Origin: Bacillus sp. EB01
GTDB lineage: Bacteria > Bacillota > Bacilli > Bacillales > Cytobacillaceae
Assembly: GCF_000613125.1 (NCBI RefSeq)
Contig: NZ_HG964497.1
Location: forward strand, 1,622,011 to 1,686,010
DNA length: 64,000 nt
Direction: 5' to 3'
Shown here: positions 47,005-54,676 of the stretch, piece by piece
Position numbering within the stretch: the first letter of the stretch is position 1
How the letters are laid out: each line of letters starts with the position of its first letter
The notes under the pieces: model-generated
Told to the model about the DNA's origin: nothing
Seen by the model: only the letters and a program-made list of their open reading frames with translations
The model's database searches: none
Position numbers and translations under genes: made by a program

Positions 47005-47163
47005 ATGGGGATTCATTTGTTATGGCCACAATTAAAAAGAAAATGGCATTCTTTAAGATTGAGATACCATGCTATACTACTCGAAGGCTGTCTGGATACC
47101 AAAATGAGATGCCAGTTAGAAAAGAGAATTTCCTATCATATGAGGAAATTAAGTGATTTTTGA
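47005..47163 (+). CDS. Small protein (52 aa) under c-di-GMP riboswitch control, unknown function
   Basis: ATG 47005-47007 lies five bases after AAGGAGG, which is the strongest ribosome site in the area, and is the first start after the riboswitch. The product MGIHLLWPQLKRKWHSLRLRY.. is very basic (many Lys and Arg), probably helical, and has no membrane helix or signal. It is recognisably similar to the 48-residue product at 51229-51375: both have LK-KWH-(V/L)RL-Y, then CLD-K, then an R-L-K-I-YH pattern. I know no family name. A role in c-di-GMP output (motility versus biofilm) is inferred only from the riboswitch. Confidence 0.78.
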   Translation: MGIHLLWPQLKRKWHSLRLRYHAILLEGCLDTKMRCQLEKRISYHMRKLSDF

Positions 47164-47165
47164 TG

Positions 47166-47193
47166 GAAGGCACCTTAAGGGGTGCTTTTTTAC
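47166..47193 (+). terminator. Terminator after the 52-aa gene
   Basis: GCACC / GGGTGC hairpin followed by TTTTTT directly after the stop codon. Confidence 0.82.
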
Positions 47194-47494
47194 TTCCAAC
47201 CTACTCCTATATCATTGGAGCTCAAATCAATAACAAGTTTAATTTTAGGACAATAAATATACCAATTACTCCATCTAACTTGTTCAAGTCTGTAAATGAT
47301 GGTATTCATTCTTGTTTTCATAACATACTGATGGTGAAAATCAATAATATAGCATAAATCATTATTTAACTTTTGGGTTTTATTCAAGACCTCAATTAAT
47401 GAACTTTAATAGTCAATAGAGGGAGAAAATATTGTTTTGTTAAAGATAAAGTCCCAGTTAATTTTTCCGCTATTCGTAAAGGGAAATCCTTCAA
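47194..47494. other. Intergenic stretch, nothing recognised
   Basis: AT-rich spacer between convergent genes. Overlapping short open frames on both strands lack ribosome sites. Confidence 0.4.
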
Positions 47495-47683
47495 CTAAAT
47501 TTTTTTAGAGTCTTCTTTAGATAAAATTTCTACTTCCTCTTTATTACCATTTGGGAACAACTGATTAACGTCCTCTAAAAAATATTCATATTTCCTTTTT
47601 TCCTCTTCTTCCATTCTCTTTTGTTTTTGTATAATCACCAATTCCTTTAGCTGTTCTTTTCTTTCTTTATTATCCATATTCAC
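47495..47683 (-). CDS. Small hypothetical protein (62 aa), charged helical
   Basis: Sequence rich in Lys, Glu and Gln (NKERKEQLKELVIIQKQKRMEEEEKRKYEYFLEDVNQLFP), likely a single long helix or coiled coil. Start: a GTG at 47681-47683 with GGGAG five bases upstream, or the ATG two codons later. No family recognised. It lies among other short minus-strand genes. Confidence 0.5.
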   Translation of the reverse strand: MNMDNKERKEQLKELVIIQKQKRMEEEEKRKYEYFLEDVNQLFPNGNKEEVEILSKEDSKKI

Positions 47684-47836
47684 CTAGTCTCCCAGACACT
47701 ATTTCCTCCCGGTTCAAAATAACATATAAATCTCGACTGTTTATTTATGATCAGTAATCGTACCCGTTTGTTTAAGTAGGTTTTTTCACATACTTATTAA
47801 AGGAATACTACCCAGTTTATATCCAAGGGCAAATAT

Positions 47837-48151
47837 TTAGTCCTTAAATTTTTGATCCAACTCATACCGTAAATCATCAATTTGATTAATGAAACCCTCC
47901 GCTATTTTTATGACCGCTGGATTTTCAGGTTCTGTAAAATCAATCTTGCCGATATACCTATAATCTGTAAGTGCGACTTTATCAATAAATTCCACTTTTT
48001 CTGGTCCCCAGTTTTTTTCATAAAAATCATTTACAAAGTCTCTCTCAATACTAGATATTGTATCAACCTTACTGAAAGCCCTTTTAAGAGTTTTGAGTGT
48101 CCGTTTTGCATCCTCATAAAACTCCCCTGTAAGCCTAATTTTCTTAGCCAT
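47837..48151 (-). CDS. Hypothetical protein (104 aa)
   Basis: ATG behind GGGGAG with good spacing, so it is probably expressed. Acidic-basic soluble protein, no membrane helix: MAKKIRLTGEFYEDAKRTLK at the start, ending INQIDDLRYELDQKFKD, likely helical. No domain recognised. Its upstream region carries one copy of the dispersed repeat seen also at 48653 and 49147. Confidence 0.6.
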   Translation of the reverse strand: MAKKIRLTGEFYEDAKRTLKTLKRAFSKVDTISSIERDFVNDFYEKNWGPEKVEFIDKVALTDYRYIGKIDFTEPENPAVIKIAEGFINQIDDLRYELDQKFKD

Positions 48152-48185
48152 TGTAAACTCCCCAATAAGAAAATTGTATAAATAC

Positions 48186-48262
48186 TTTAACTAAACGGCC
48201 CCGTATGTTCAATAAGGAAATCAATAAAAATGCCGGTTAGTTCTGTTGAACAGGATTTTCCT
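48186..48262. repeat. Dispersed intergenic repeat, copy A
   Basis: Contains GGCCCCGT-TGTTCAATAAGGA-TCAA-GCCGGTTAG, similar to copies B (48653) and C (49147) but more diverged. Confidence 0.6.
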
Positions 48263-48324
48263 AGTATCTGAACTTTATTAAGTAAAGGTTTTTAATGGTT
48301 TAGGAAGCAAGAAACAGGCTTTAC

Positions 48325-48603
48325 CTATTTATCAAATCTTCTAATATTAGCATTCCAACTGTTATTTGCAGCCCATATCCCCAGTGGAACATTGACTATT
48401 ACGCAGACAAAATATAAAACTATAACTTCAGTCAAATTGGAGAAGATTGTCTGTCCATAAAAAATCACATAGACAGTAAAAAACAGCGATACAAATACTC
48501 CGAATAACAGTATAGATTTTAAAATATATAATTTTTTGCCTTTAGATTTTATCCGCTTCCATTTTTCTTTTTTTCCTTCACTTTTTATAAGCCCTGCATC
48601 CAT
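48325..48603 (-). CDS. Small membrane protein (92 aa), unknown
   Basis: ATG 48601-48603 with GAGGGG seven bases upstream. A basic cytoplasmic N-terminus (KSEGKKEKWKRIKSKGKK) is followed by two hydrophobic helices (YILKSILLFGVFVSLFFTVYV and VIVLYFVCVIVNVPLGIWA). No family recognised. Confidence 0.6.
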   Translation of the reverse strand: MDAGLIKSEGKKEKWKRIKSKGKKLYILKSILLFGVFVSLFFTVYVIFYGQTIFSNLTEVIVLYFVCVIVNVPLGIWAANNSWNANIRRFDK

Positions 48604-48652
48604 AGCCAAACCCCTCGTATCTATAAAACAATTTAAGTTAATCCCCTCGTTC

Positions 48653-48732
48653 TTAAGCTAACCTGCCCCGTTTGTTCAATAAGGAATTCAACAGAAAGGG
48701 TGGTTAATCCTTCCTGGATCAACACACCTGTC
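48653..48732. repeat. Dispersed intergenic repeat, copy B
   Basis: CCTGCCCCGTTTGTTCAATA, AAGGAATTCAACAGAAAGGG and GGTTAATCCTTCCTGGATCA in a row, almost identical to copy C. Confidence 0.75.
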
Positions 48733-48772
48733 TCTACTTTTGTTCTATTTGTTCGACCTACGAAGCAATGGC

Positions 48773-49036
48773 TTAGTTTGGTTTATTTTCTTTTACTTTT
48801 ACCATCTTCTTCTCATTACCACGTTTAAAGTTTCCCGTAATTTTAGCTAACAATAACTGGACTTCTATTATATTATCTTCAACTTCTTTAATTCTTGCTA
48901 TAAGGCGTTCAGCATCATTATCCTTTATAATTTTAATTTGTTTACCATTGTAATAGATTGCTACCGTTCCTTTATTCGTTGTTTGGTAAGTAAAAGGTTC
49001 TTCACTTAATCTGTTTCGTTTATCTATTTCGCTCAA
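48773..49036 (-). CDS. Conserved hypothetical protein (87 aa) of Bacillus type
   Basis: EEPFTYQTTNKGTVAIYYNGKQIKIIKDNDAERLIARIKEVED.. VQLLLAKITGNFKRGNEKK resembles a small family of uncharacterised Bacillus proteins with the same PF-Y-V-G-V-WNGKQ, AE-F, A-ITGNFKRGN pattern. Soluble, basic C-terminus. Function not known. A dispersed repeat lies on either side. Confidence 0.65.
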   Translation of the reverse strand: MSEIDKRNRLSEEPFTYQTTNKGTVAIYYNGKQIKIIKDNDAERLIARIKEVEDNIIEVQLLLAKITGNFKRGNEKKMVKVKENKPN

Positions 49037-49146
49037 TACATCATCTCCTAAATTCTTATAATTTCCAACATTATTTTCAAAGAGTCATTTGTATCACTTG
49101 TTTTTCTTTAAAACTTAATTCCTAGTATTCGGCAATTTCTTTTATT

Positions 49147-49222
49147 ACTATCCTGCCCCGTTTGTTCAATAAGGAGTTCGAAAAAAAGGGCGGTTAATCC
49201 TTCCTGTTACAACGCACCTATT
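49147..49222. repeat. Dispersed intergenic repeat, copy C
   Basis: CCTGCCCCGTTTGTTCAATA, AAGGAGTTCGAAAAAAAGGG and GGTTAATCCTTCCTGTTACA in a row; over 80 percent of bases match copy B by eye. Confidence 0.75.
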
Positions 49223-49482
49223 TGCTTCACAATCTCTCTTTTTCAGACTCAATGCTAAAGTCCGTTAAATATAAATGAAGAATTTAGAAACTGACAGCAT
49301 AAAATATGAACTCATCAGTGAATAATCCGAGTAAATTATTTTCAAGCCCCAATCGATATAGATGGGGCTTTTTCTACATCTTTGTTTAACAGAACCTATA
49401 ATGCAAAGAAAACCATCGGAGGGGTAATTTGTTATGGTAAAATGTAGAGGGGCACATAAGTAATTATAAGGGGGAATAAGGA
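49223..49482 (+). other. Intergenic region with an orphan terminator
   Basis: A plus-strand terminator-like hairpin (AAGCCCC / GGGGCTT then TTTTT, 49345-49376) follows no gene I can support; it may mark a decayed gene or a short RNA. Then the AGGGGGAATAAGG ribosome site of the next gene. Confidence 0.5.
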
Positions 49483-50184
49483 ATGAAAAAAAAGCTAATC
49501 ATTGCAGGGTTAACATTAGTAGCTTCATTAGTATTTACACCTGTTGGGAATGAAGCACAAGCAAAAAAAGAGACTGCCAACAATGGTAATCATTATGGGT
49601 GGACAAAAAGCAATGGTAATCATTATGGTTTAGTGAAACAAGGAAAAATCAAGGAACAGCCGTCGGAACAGGTTTTTACTTATACGGCAGCCGATATTAT
49701 GACAAATAAAGTGATAATGCAAGAGAATCAAACAATCTTGTTTGAAGGGTATACTCTTAAATACACTAAAGACAGTTATACCGTATTGAAAAATGATACC
49801 TTGATTAGCACCGGTTTAGTTTTGGACACAGAAGAAGTTTGGCTACACTATGATCCTGCCGGCACCTACATAGCGTTGACCGTCAATAATAATAATACTG
49901 GCTATTGGAATAGTGTTCCATTGATTCTTGCATATGAAAGAGGAGAATACTCAGGTTTGGGAAATTACTTGAGTGGTTCCGAATATAGGGATACCATTTT
50001 TCTAAGTGGATATTATGTAAATTTCAATAAAGAAACTAATACAGTTACCATAACAAAAGATGGTTTAGTAATTGAAGAATACCATTATCCGAAAATTGAT
50101 AGGGTGTTAGTTATGCACCAATCACAAACCGATTTAATAACATTGGAAATAAATGATGTTTTGGTATATACATTCGACATCTAA
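49483..50184 (+). CDS. Secreted protein of unknown function (233 aa)
   Basis: ATG behind AAGGGGGAATAAGG. Clear signal peptide (MKKKLIIAGLTLVASLVFTPVGNEAQA, cut after AQA). The mature part begins with a short duplicated NGNHYG motif (GNHYGWTKSNGNHYGL), then two apparent repeats with ILFEGYTLKYTKDSYTVLKND and IFLSGYYVNFNKETNTVTITKDG, suggesting an internally duplicated beta-rich domain. No family recognised. Confidence 0.72.
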   Translation: MKKKLIIAGLTLVASLVFTPVGNEAQAKKETANNGNHYGWTKSNGNHYGLVKQGKIKEQPSEQVFTYTAADIMTNKVIMQENQTILFEGYTLKYTKDSYTVLKNDTLISTGLVLDTEEVWLHYDPAGTYIALTVNNNNTGYWNSVPLILAYERGEYSGLGNYLSGSEYRDTIFLSGYYVNFNKETNTVTITKDGLVIEEYHYPKIDRVLVMHQSQTDLITLEINDVLVYTFDI

Positions 50185-50227
50185 TCGAAGAAAAAAAAGA
50201 ATTTCTTCTCTCGTTAACAGGTTCTAT

Positions 50228-50269
50228 AAAAAAGAAGCAGCCAGTTTCAGCGGTTCGCTTCTTTTTTGC
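50228..50269 (+). terminator. Terminator after the secreted protein gene
   Basis: AAAAAAGAAGC / GCTTCTTTTTT arms around an 18-base loop, T tail included in the stem. Confidence 0.75.
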
Positions 50270-50586
50270 TTAATGAATAGGAAAATGCTCAAATCAAACA
50301 GGCATTTCCATAATCTTCATCATATAGATCAATCTGCAAAACCAAAATCCCTTTTAATTTAACAATTAGCAATTTGTAACTTAGCGTAACTAAACCCTAT
50401 TCTCCTATGTAATCGAAAGACTTTCATAATTGTATTATGGACCTTTGATTATTCATTTTGATTAACTTCTCAGATCCTAAATTAAGTTAATATTTAGTTC
50501 GACAGTGAGTAAAAAAATTCGTTCTTCAACTAATGCTGCCTCGTTAGTTAAAAGCCACTAACAGGCAGCTAATGTTACGTGTACTT
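50270..50586. other. Intergenic region
   Basis: Contains a hairpin GCTGCCT-GTTAGT / ACTAAC-AGGCAGC at 50535-50569, possibly the terminator of the following minus-strand gene. Nothing else recognised. Confidence 0.45.
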
Positions 50587-50889
50587 CTATTTCGTTTTAG
50601 TAAATTGTCTTGCAAAAAATAATAAAACGATGGAGACTAGTAGGTATATAAAGGAATGAATTCCTACTACATATCCCATTTTCCCACTAACATTCTCAAC
50701 ACTGGCTAGAACAAAAATATAAATGGAATATAACATCGGCAATAACGAGAGTATCCAAGATACAATAGGTAATTTCTTGCTACTAATTCTAACTAAGAAT
50801 AATAGAATTAAGAAGGGTAAAACAAAGTAGGTTATGATCCAGGTAAAGAAATACAATTTATTGCCTCCTGAAATCCTCAGATTCAACAA
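50587..50889 (-). CDS. Small membrane protein (100 aa), unknown
   Basis: Three hydrophobic helices (LYFFTWIITYFVLPFLILLFLV; PIVSWILSLLPMLYSIYIFVLA; GIHSFIYLLVSIVLLFFA). No domain recognised. The N-terminal MLNLRISGGNK may be longer than the real start; ribosome site is weak. Confidence 0.5.
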   Translation of the reverse strand: MLNLRISGGNKLYFFTWIITYFVLPFLILLFLVRISSKKLPIVSWILSLLPMLYSIYIFVLASVENVSGKMGYVVGIHSFIYLLVSIVLLFFARQFTKTK

Positions 50890-51228
50890 CCTAATTTTAC
50901 CATATTACTTCGGGCATTATATTGTTTTATTAAACTCCCTCAATAAGAAGGAAAAGCGCCGGAACCTGACATTATTTTTTCCTTCCCGGATCAACCCATC
51001 CCGGTTATAAGCCCGGAATAGGGAACTGTTACTTAAAGGGTATGGCTCATCTTTAAACTTTTGTTTAATTTTCGACTAATGGTAGATGTCCAAGTACCAG
51101 CCCCCTGTACAAAACGACAAGTGCATGAAATAGGTCGGTTTTTTACCTAATCCATTTTGGACGAATCGACATTCCCCACATTAAAAGAGTGATATTATCC
51201 TGAAAAAGGCATGTGGGGTGAGGTTGGT
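50890..51228. other. Intergenic region upstream of the 48-aa gene
   Basis: Holds a weak copy of the dispersed repeat family (50940-51004, CAATAAGAAGGAAAAGCGCC and CCTTCCCGGATCAACCC) and the inverted repeat described next. No gene seen. Confidence 0.45.
51174..51218. promoter_or_regulatory. Inverted repeat just before the 48-aa gene
   Basis: CCCCACAT (51174-51181) and ATGTGGGG (51211-51218) form a perfect 8-bp repeat 29 bases apart, ending beside the ribosome site. Could be an operator or an RNA hairpin controlling translation. Confidence 0.45.
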
Positions 51229-51375
51229 ATGAGTTACTTTCATACATTAAAAGAAAAATGGCATAAAGTTAGGCTGTTTTATCTTAACTTGATTGTGAAT
51301 GACTGCCTTGATCCAAAGCTTAAGCGGGATTTGATTCGGAAGATAGACTATCATCAGCAAAGAGTTACTGATTAA
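51229..51375 (+). CDS. Small protein (48 aa), paralogue of the riboswitch-controlled 52-aa protein
   Basis: ATG 51229-51231 behind GGTGAGG. Product: MSYFHTLKEKWHKVRLFYLN.., then NDCLDPKLKRDLIRKIDYHQQR. It shares the LK-KWH-RL-Y start, the central CLD-K and the R-L-K-I-YH end with the protein at 47005-47163. It is followed at once by a strong terminator, which supports a real transcription unit. Unlike the paralogue it has no GEMM aptamer upstream. Function unknown. Confidence 0.68.
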   Translation: MSYFHTLKEKWHKVRLFYLNLIVNDCLDPKLKRDLIRKIDYHQQRVTD

Positions 51376-51409
51376 GCAATGGTTTGGCATTGCTAGTACA
51401 TATGCAAAA

Positions 51410-51448
51410 AGGCTGGCATGATAGCCAGCCTGAACATTGTTTTTTTTC
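51410..51448 (+). terminator. Terminator after the 48-aa gene
   Basis: AGGCTGGC / GCCAGCCT perfect stem with 6-base loop, followed after ten bases by eight T residues. Confidence 0.75.
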
Positions 51449-51459
51449 AAAAAGAAGGC

Positions 51460-51540
51460 TTACATTTCTTCTGGTGCTTGCAGGCCCAGTAAGCGGAGTC
51501 CTTCTTTAAGTGTGAGTACCACTGTATAGACTAGGGTCAA
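51460..51540 (-). pseudogene. Vestige of an arginyl-tRNA synthetase 3' end
   Basis: Read on the minus strand the 26 codons before the stop give LTLVYTVVLTLKEGLRLLGLQAPEEM, identical to the argS C-terminus at 62994 except one residue. DNA identity is lower (about 80 percent by eye), with most changes silent. Similarity ends abruptly at about 51541. No upstream coding part remains. Confidence 0.88.
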
Positions 51541-51782
51541 GGGCGTTACGCTCCCAGCATGCCAAAAGAAAATCCCGTATAGAATAATAGATAAACGGAT
51601 GAAGATTTTTTGAAATCTTCATCCGTTTTTTATTTTAGCCAGCTTTGTTTCGGCTTGACCTTTTCAAACCTAATTGAATTAGATCCTTCGGAATAAATAA
51701 TATTATTATCGTAACTACAATACTGTATGTTGCATAGTATAGAGTGCATAGTGTATTATATACAGTAACAAGGAGGTGTAGG
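51541..51782. other. Region between argS vestige and PadR gene
   Basis: Contains a strong terminator-like hairpin (51592-51634: AACGGATGAAGATTT / AAATCTTCATCCGTT, then TTTT) without an obvious plus-strand gene before it. An inverted repeat TACTGTAT / ATACAGTA (51721-51728, 51760-51767) lies just before the PadR gene and is a candidate operator. Confidence 0.6.
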
Positions 51783-52121
51783 ATGAGTACTTTACTGAAT
51801 TCATTGATTACAGAGCTTAGAAGAGGAACATTGACATTGGCTGTACTTAGTCAGTTGCGTACTCCTCAATATGGCTATTCATTAGTACAGCGGCTGGAAA
51901 GTTCAAATATCTCAATTGACCAAAGTACCTTATATCCCCTTTTGCGCCGTTTAGAAAAGCAGGAACTCGTCACGAGCAGCTGGGACACGTCGGAGAGCAG
52001 GCCTCGAAAGTATTATGTATTAAGCGACTATGGAGTAGAGATTTTTACACAGCTAAAAGAGGAATGGCTAAAAAATTCAAAAGAGCTCTATGAGTTGCTC
52101 AAAGGAGAGGAAGACGAATGA
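51783..52121 (+). CDS. PadR-family transcriptional regulator (1)
   Basis: A 112-residue winged-helix regulator. ATG 51783-51785 behind AAGGAGG. Typical PadR segments: LRRGTLTLAVLSQLRTPQYGYSLVQRLE, STLYPLLRRLEKQELV and SRPRKYYVLSDYG. The next gene starts inside its stop codon (ATGA overlap), so the membrane protein is its partner. Autoregulation through the upstream palindrome is likely. Confidence 0.92.
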   Translation: MSTLLNSLITELRRGTLTLAVLSQLRTPQYGYSLVQRLESSNISIDQSTLYPLLRRLEKQELVTSSWDTSESRPRKYYVLSDYGVEIFTQLKEEWLKNSKELYELLKGEEDE

Positions 52122-53107
52122 ATCTGATTGATGTGTATATTCAGGAAGTGACTCGAAGACTGCCTGAAAAAAGTCGCGAGGATATTGCTCTTGAATTGCG
52201 TTCCACCATTGAGGATATGCTGCCTGATCATTACAGTGAAGAAGACGTGAAATCAGTGCTGCAAAAAATGGGGAGCCCTGCTGCACTTGCCATCGGGTAT
52301 CGCGACCAACCGATGCATTTAATTGGGCCGCGTTATTATGATGTCTATATCTCATTATTAAAAATGATTTTACCGATTGCCTCTGTGATTGCTTTCATTT
52401 CAGTGATGGCTGAATATAAAAACGGATTTAATGGCGAGGAAGCGGTTATTAATATCATTTTGGATATCATCGGACTTGGAATTTGGAGAATCATTGATGT
52501 AGTAATGCAGACTTTCTTTTGGTTGACAGTCGTTTTCGCTGTTATTGAACGTGTTGATAAAGACAAAGATAACCAACCGTTAACTTCAGCCCTTAAGAAA
52601 TGGTCACCTGAGGATTTAAAGAACATTGCCTATATTCCGAAGAAAAAGGCAATATCAAAATTCGAGGTGTTTTTCGGACTATTGTGGACTGCAATATGGG
52701 CCACCCTCTACTTCTATGCGAACCAACTCATTGGTATATATGAAGGCGGAAAAGACGGCTTAACATTCGTTGCTCCGGTATTCAATCAAGAAATTTGGCT
52801 GCAATATTGGCCATTGGTTGCAGCTCTGATTGCTTTTGAGATTGCGCTATCAGTCTATAAATTCATTAAAGGCCAATGGACGAAAAGATTGGCAATCGTA
52901 AACGCCATACATGAATTTGTCGCAACTGTGATCTTCTCCATCATTTTACTAACCCCTAACATCTTTAATCCAGAATTTCTACATTACAAAAATGAGTTCG
53001 AAAATATTGATTCTTGGCTAATCTCTCTAATTATCATCGTCTTTAGTGTATCTGCAGTAATTAATTCGTTTGATGGTTTCAAAAAGGCCAGGGCCACTGT
53101 GAAGTAA
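52118..53107 (+). CDS. Membrane protein with N-terminal HAAS-like domain
   Basis: A 329-residue protein. The first about 75 residues (DVYIQEVTRRLPEKSREDIALELRSTIEDML, then VLQKMGSPAALAIGYRD) match the helical HAAS signalling domain usually coupled to PadR regulators. Six or so transmembrane helices follow. Likely a membrane sensor or partner whose level is set by the PadR protein encoded four bases upstream. Mechanism unknown. Confidence 0.82.
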   Translation: MNLIDVYIQEVTRRLPEKSREDIALELRSTIEDMLPDHYSEEDVKSVLQKMGSPAALAIGYRDQPMHLIGPRYYDVYISLLKMILPIASVIAFISVMAEYKNGFNGEEAVINIILDIIGLGIWRIIDVVMQTFFWLTVVFAVIERVDKDKDNQPLTSALKKWSPEDLKNIAYIPKKKAISKFEVFFGLLWTAIWATLYFYANQLIGIYEGGKDGLTFVAPVFNQEIWLQYWPLVAALIAFEIALSVYKFIKGQWTKRLAIVNAIHEFVATVIFSIILLTPNIFNPEFLHYKNEFENIDSWLISLIIIVFSVSAVINSFDGFKKARATVK

Positions 53108-53443
53108 CCGACGTCCATATTAGGCACCCTTTTAGATAGTTAGGGGTGCCTTGAATTTGATTATTGTATTTTTGCATATGCTGGATTGTACAGGCATTAA
53201 TATTTTGGTGTTCTTGGCAAACTAGAACCGTCGCTAATTAATTTTCGTTCATACATACTTTTTAAAGTTTCATGAGCTTGTTACGGCTTCCTCATTAGAA
53301 TCCATCATGCGTTTCTTGTCTTCCATCTTAAATCAAGTGCCTCCCTTGTATTTTGCCTAGGCCAACCTCCACTGGCCAATGGTACATTTTGTGCGCGGCT
53401 TCTAAGAAATTTTTTAAGAGAATGTAAAATATTCACATTACCC
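53108..53443. other. Intergenic region between the two PadR modules
   Basis: A hairpin AGGCACCC / GGGTGCCT (53122-53151) follows the membrane protein gene and is probably its terminator, though the T tail is poor. No gene seen in the rest. Confidence 0.5.
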
Positions 53444-53490
53444 TTGCATTACAAGGTAAAGTTTTGTATGATTTCCCTATACCTTGTAAT
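53444..53490 (+). promoter_or_regulatory. Promoter and PadR operator candidate
   Basis: TTGCAT, 17-base spacer, TATGAT. The inverted repeat ATTACAAGGTA (53448-53458) / TACCTTGTAAT (53480-53490) overlaps both promoter boxes, which fits autorepression. Confidence 0.65.
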
Positions 53491-53518
53491 ACATGATAAT
53501 TAGAATGGTGGAAAATGA

Positions 53519-53848
53519 ATGTCAGAAACTCAAATGATGAAGGGGATATTGGATGGGTGTCTCTTGGCGATTATCAAGGAGAAAGAGTGTTATGGATATG
53601 AGATGGCAGAGCGTTTAAGTGAGTATGGCTTTGGTACGATCAGCGAAGGAACCATTTACCCGTTATTGTTGAGAATGCAGCGTGAAGGGCTTGTCACTTT
53701 TGTTCGTAGAGAATCAATAGCTGGTCCGAAGAGAAAATACTATTCATTAACTACGAAAGGGCAGCAAGCCTTGACCGATTTTATCATGAGATGGAATGAG
53801 CTTGAGAAAAGTGTTAACGCAGCCATTAAGAAAGAAAGAAATGAATGA
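53519..53848 (+). CDS. PadR-family transcriptional regulator (2)
   Basis: A 109-residue winged-helix protein: MMKGILDGCLLAIIKEKECYGYEMAERL, GTISEGTIYPLLLRMQREGLV and GPKRKYYSLTTKGQQAL. This is the PadR subclass controlling a downstream HAAS/DUF1129-like membrane protein. ATG 53519 behind GGTGG. Stop overlaps or abuts the next gene. Confidence 0.92.
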   Translation: MSETQMMKGILDGCLLAIIKEKECYGYEMAERLSEYGFGTISEGTIYPLLLRMQREGLVTFVRRESIAGPKRKYYSLTTKGQQALTDFIMRWNELEKSVNAAIKKERNE

Positions 53849-53858
53849 GGTGAAAAGA

Positions 53859-54611
53859 GTGGAACAACTTCAACTATCCGAGAAGAGCAGGAAATTCATT
53901 GATGATTTAAGGCTTTACTTGTTTTCTAGTGGAAAAAATGATCAAGAGATTAAAGAAATTGCTGAAGAACTTGAAGATCACCTATACGAAGCTGAAGTAA
54001 ACGGGAAATCGATTGATCGAATTATTGGACGTTCGCCCAAGGAGTATATGATGAGTATCTCCAGTGAAATGAAGACCGATTATAAAGCATGGGCAAAATA
54101 CGTTCCTCCCGTGATCATTGGTGCTATGTCCTATTTTGTGTTTGGGGATCTTCTGCAAGGTACATTGAACTATAGTCTATTAAAAATTGCAGGAACGGTT
54201 GTCTATTGTATTCTCTTCCTTGTAAGTGTACTGTTCGCTTTTCGCTTTATGGCAAGAAATCAAGTTTCTAAACTTAAAGAGTTTTTAATTTTACTATTGC
54301 CAACATTTATAGGTACATTCTTTTTTGGTGGCATCATCATTGCGGATTCACTTTACCCCACACCCATCATTCACTTTGGCACGTTGGGGAGTATTATTAC
54401 TGGCGTGCTTTTTCTTGGTTTTGTGGTCATTTTTTCGATTCGGGCTAAAACCACTATCCTGCCTGTGGTCTTAATCGCACTTCACCTGCCAACCCTGCTA
54501 TTGTCACACACTTCTTTCAGCGAAATTACACAATTGATTGTAGGGTGGATTATAACCTATCTACTAATCATCGTATATCTATTTTTTATGCTCAAAAAAG
54601 AAAAAGGCTAA
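53859..54611 (+). CDS. Membrane protein, DUF1129/HAAS-like, partner of PadR (2)
   Basis: A 250-residue protein from GTG 53859-53861, which has GAGGTG six bases upstream; ATG 53841 is an alternative. The N-terminal helical part (SEKSRKFIDDLRLYLFSSGKNDQEIKEIAEELEDHLYEAEVNGKSIDRIIGRSPKEYM) is the signalling domain. About six transmembrane helices follow. Same gene pairing as at 51783-53107 but only weakly similar in sequence. Confidence 0.78.
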   Translation: MEQLQLSEKSRKFIDDLRLYLFSSGKNDQEIKEIAEELEDHLYEAEVNGKSIDRIIGRSPKEYMMSISSEMKTDYKAWAKYVPPVIIGAMSYFVFGDLLQGTLNYSLLKIAGTVVYCILFLVSVLFAFRFMARNQVSKLKEFLILLLPTFIGTFFFGGIIIADSLYPTPIIHFGTLGSIITGVLFLGFVVIFSIRAKTTILPVVLIALHLPTLLLSHTSFSEITQLIVGWIITYLLIIVYLFFMLKKEKG

Positions 54612-54676
54612 TGGGGAAGGTTCTTGTTTGAATGAGAAGTTGGCGGATAGGTGAAACTGGCAGACGAGAACCATCC

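Noticed and set aside
46941-47156. 71-codon frame starting inside the c-di-GMP aptamer
   Set aside because: Its start lies within conserved aptamer bases and has no ribosome site. The frame from 47005 has an excellent one and is conserved in a paralogue.
51229-51375. Spo0E-like aspartyl phosphatase
   Set aside because: Size is similar, but the SQxxD motif of Spo0E-type proteins is absent.
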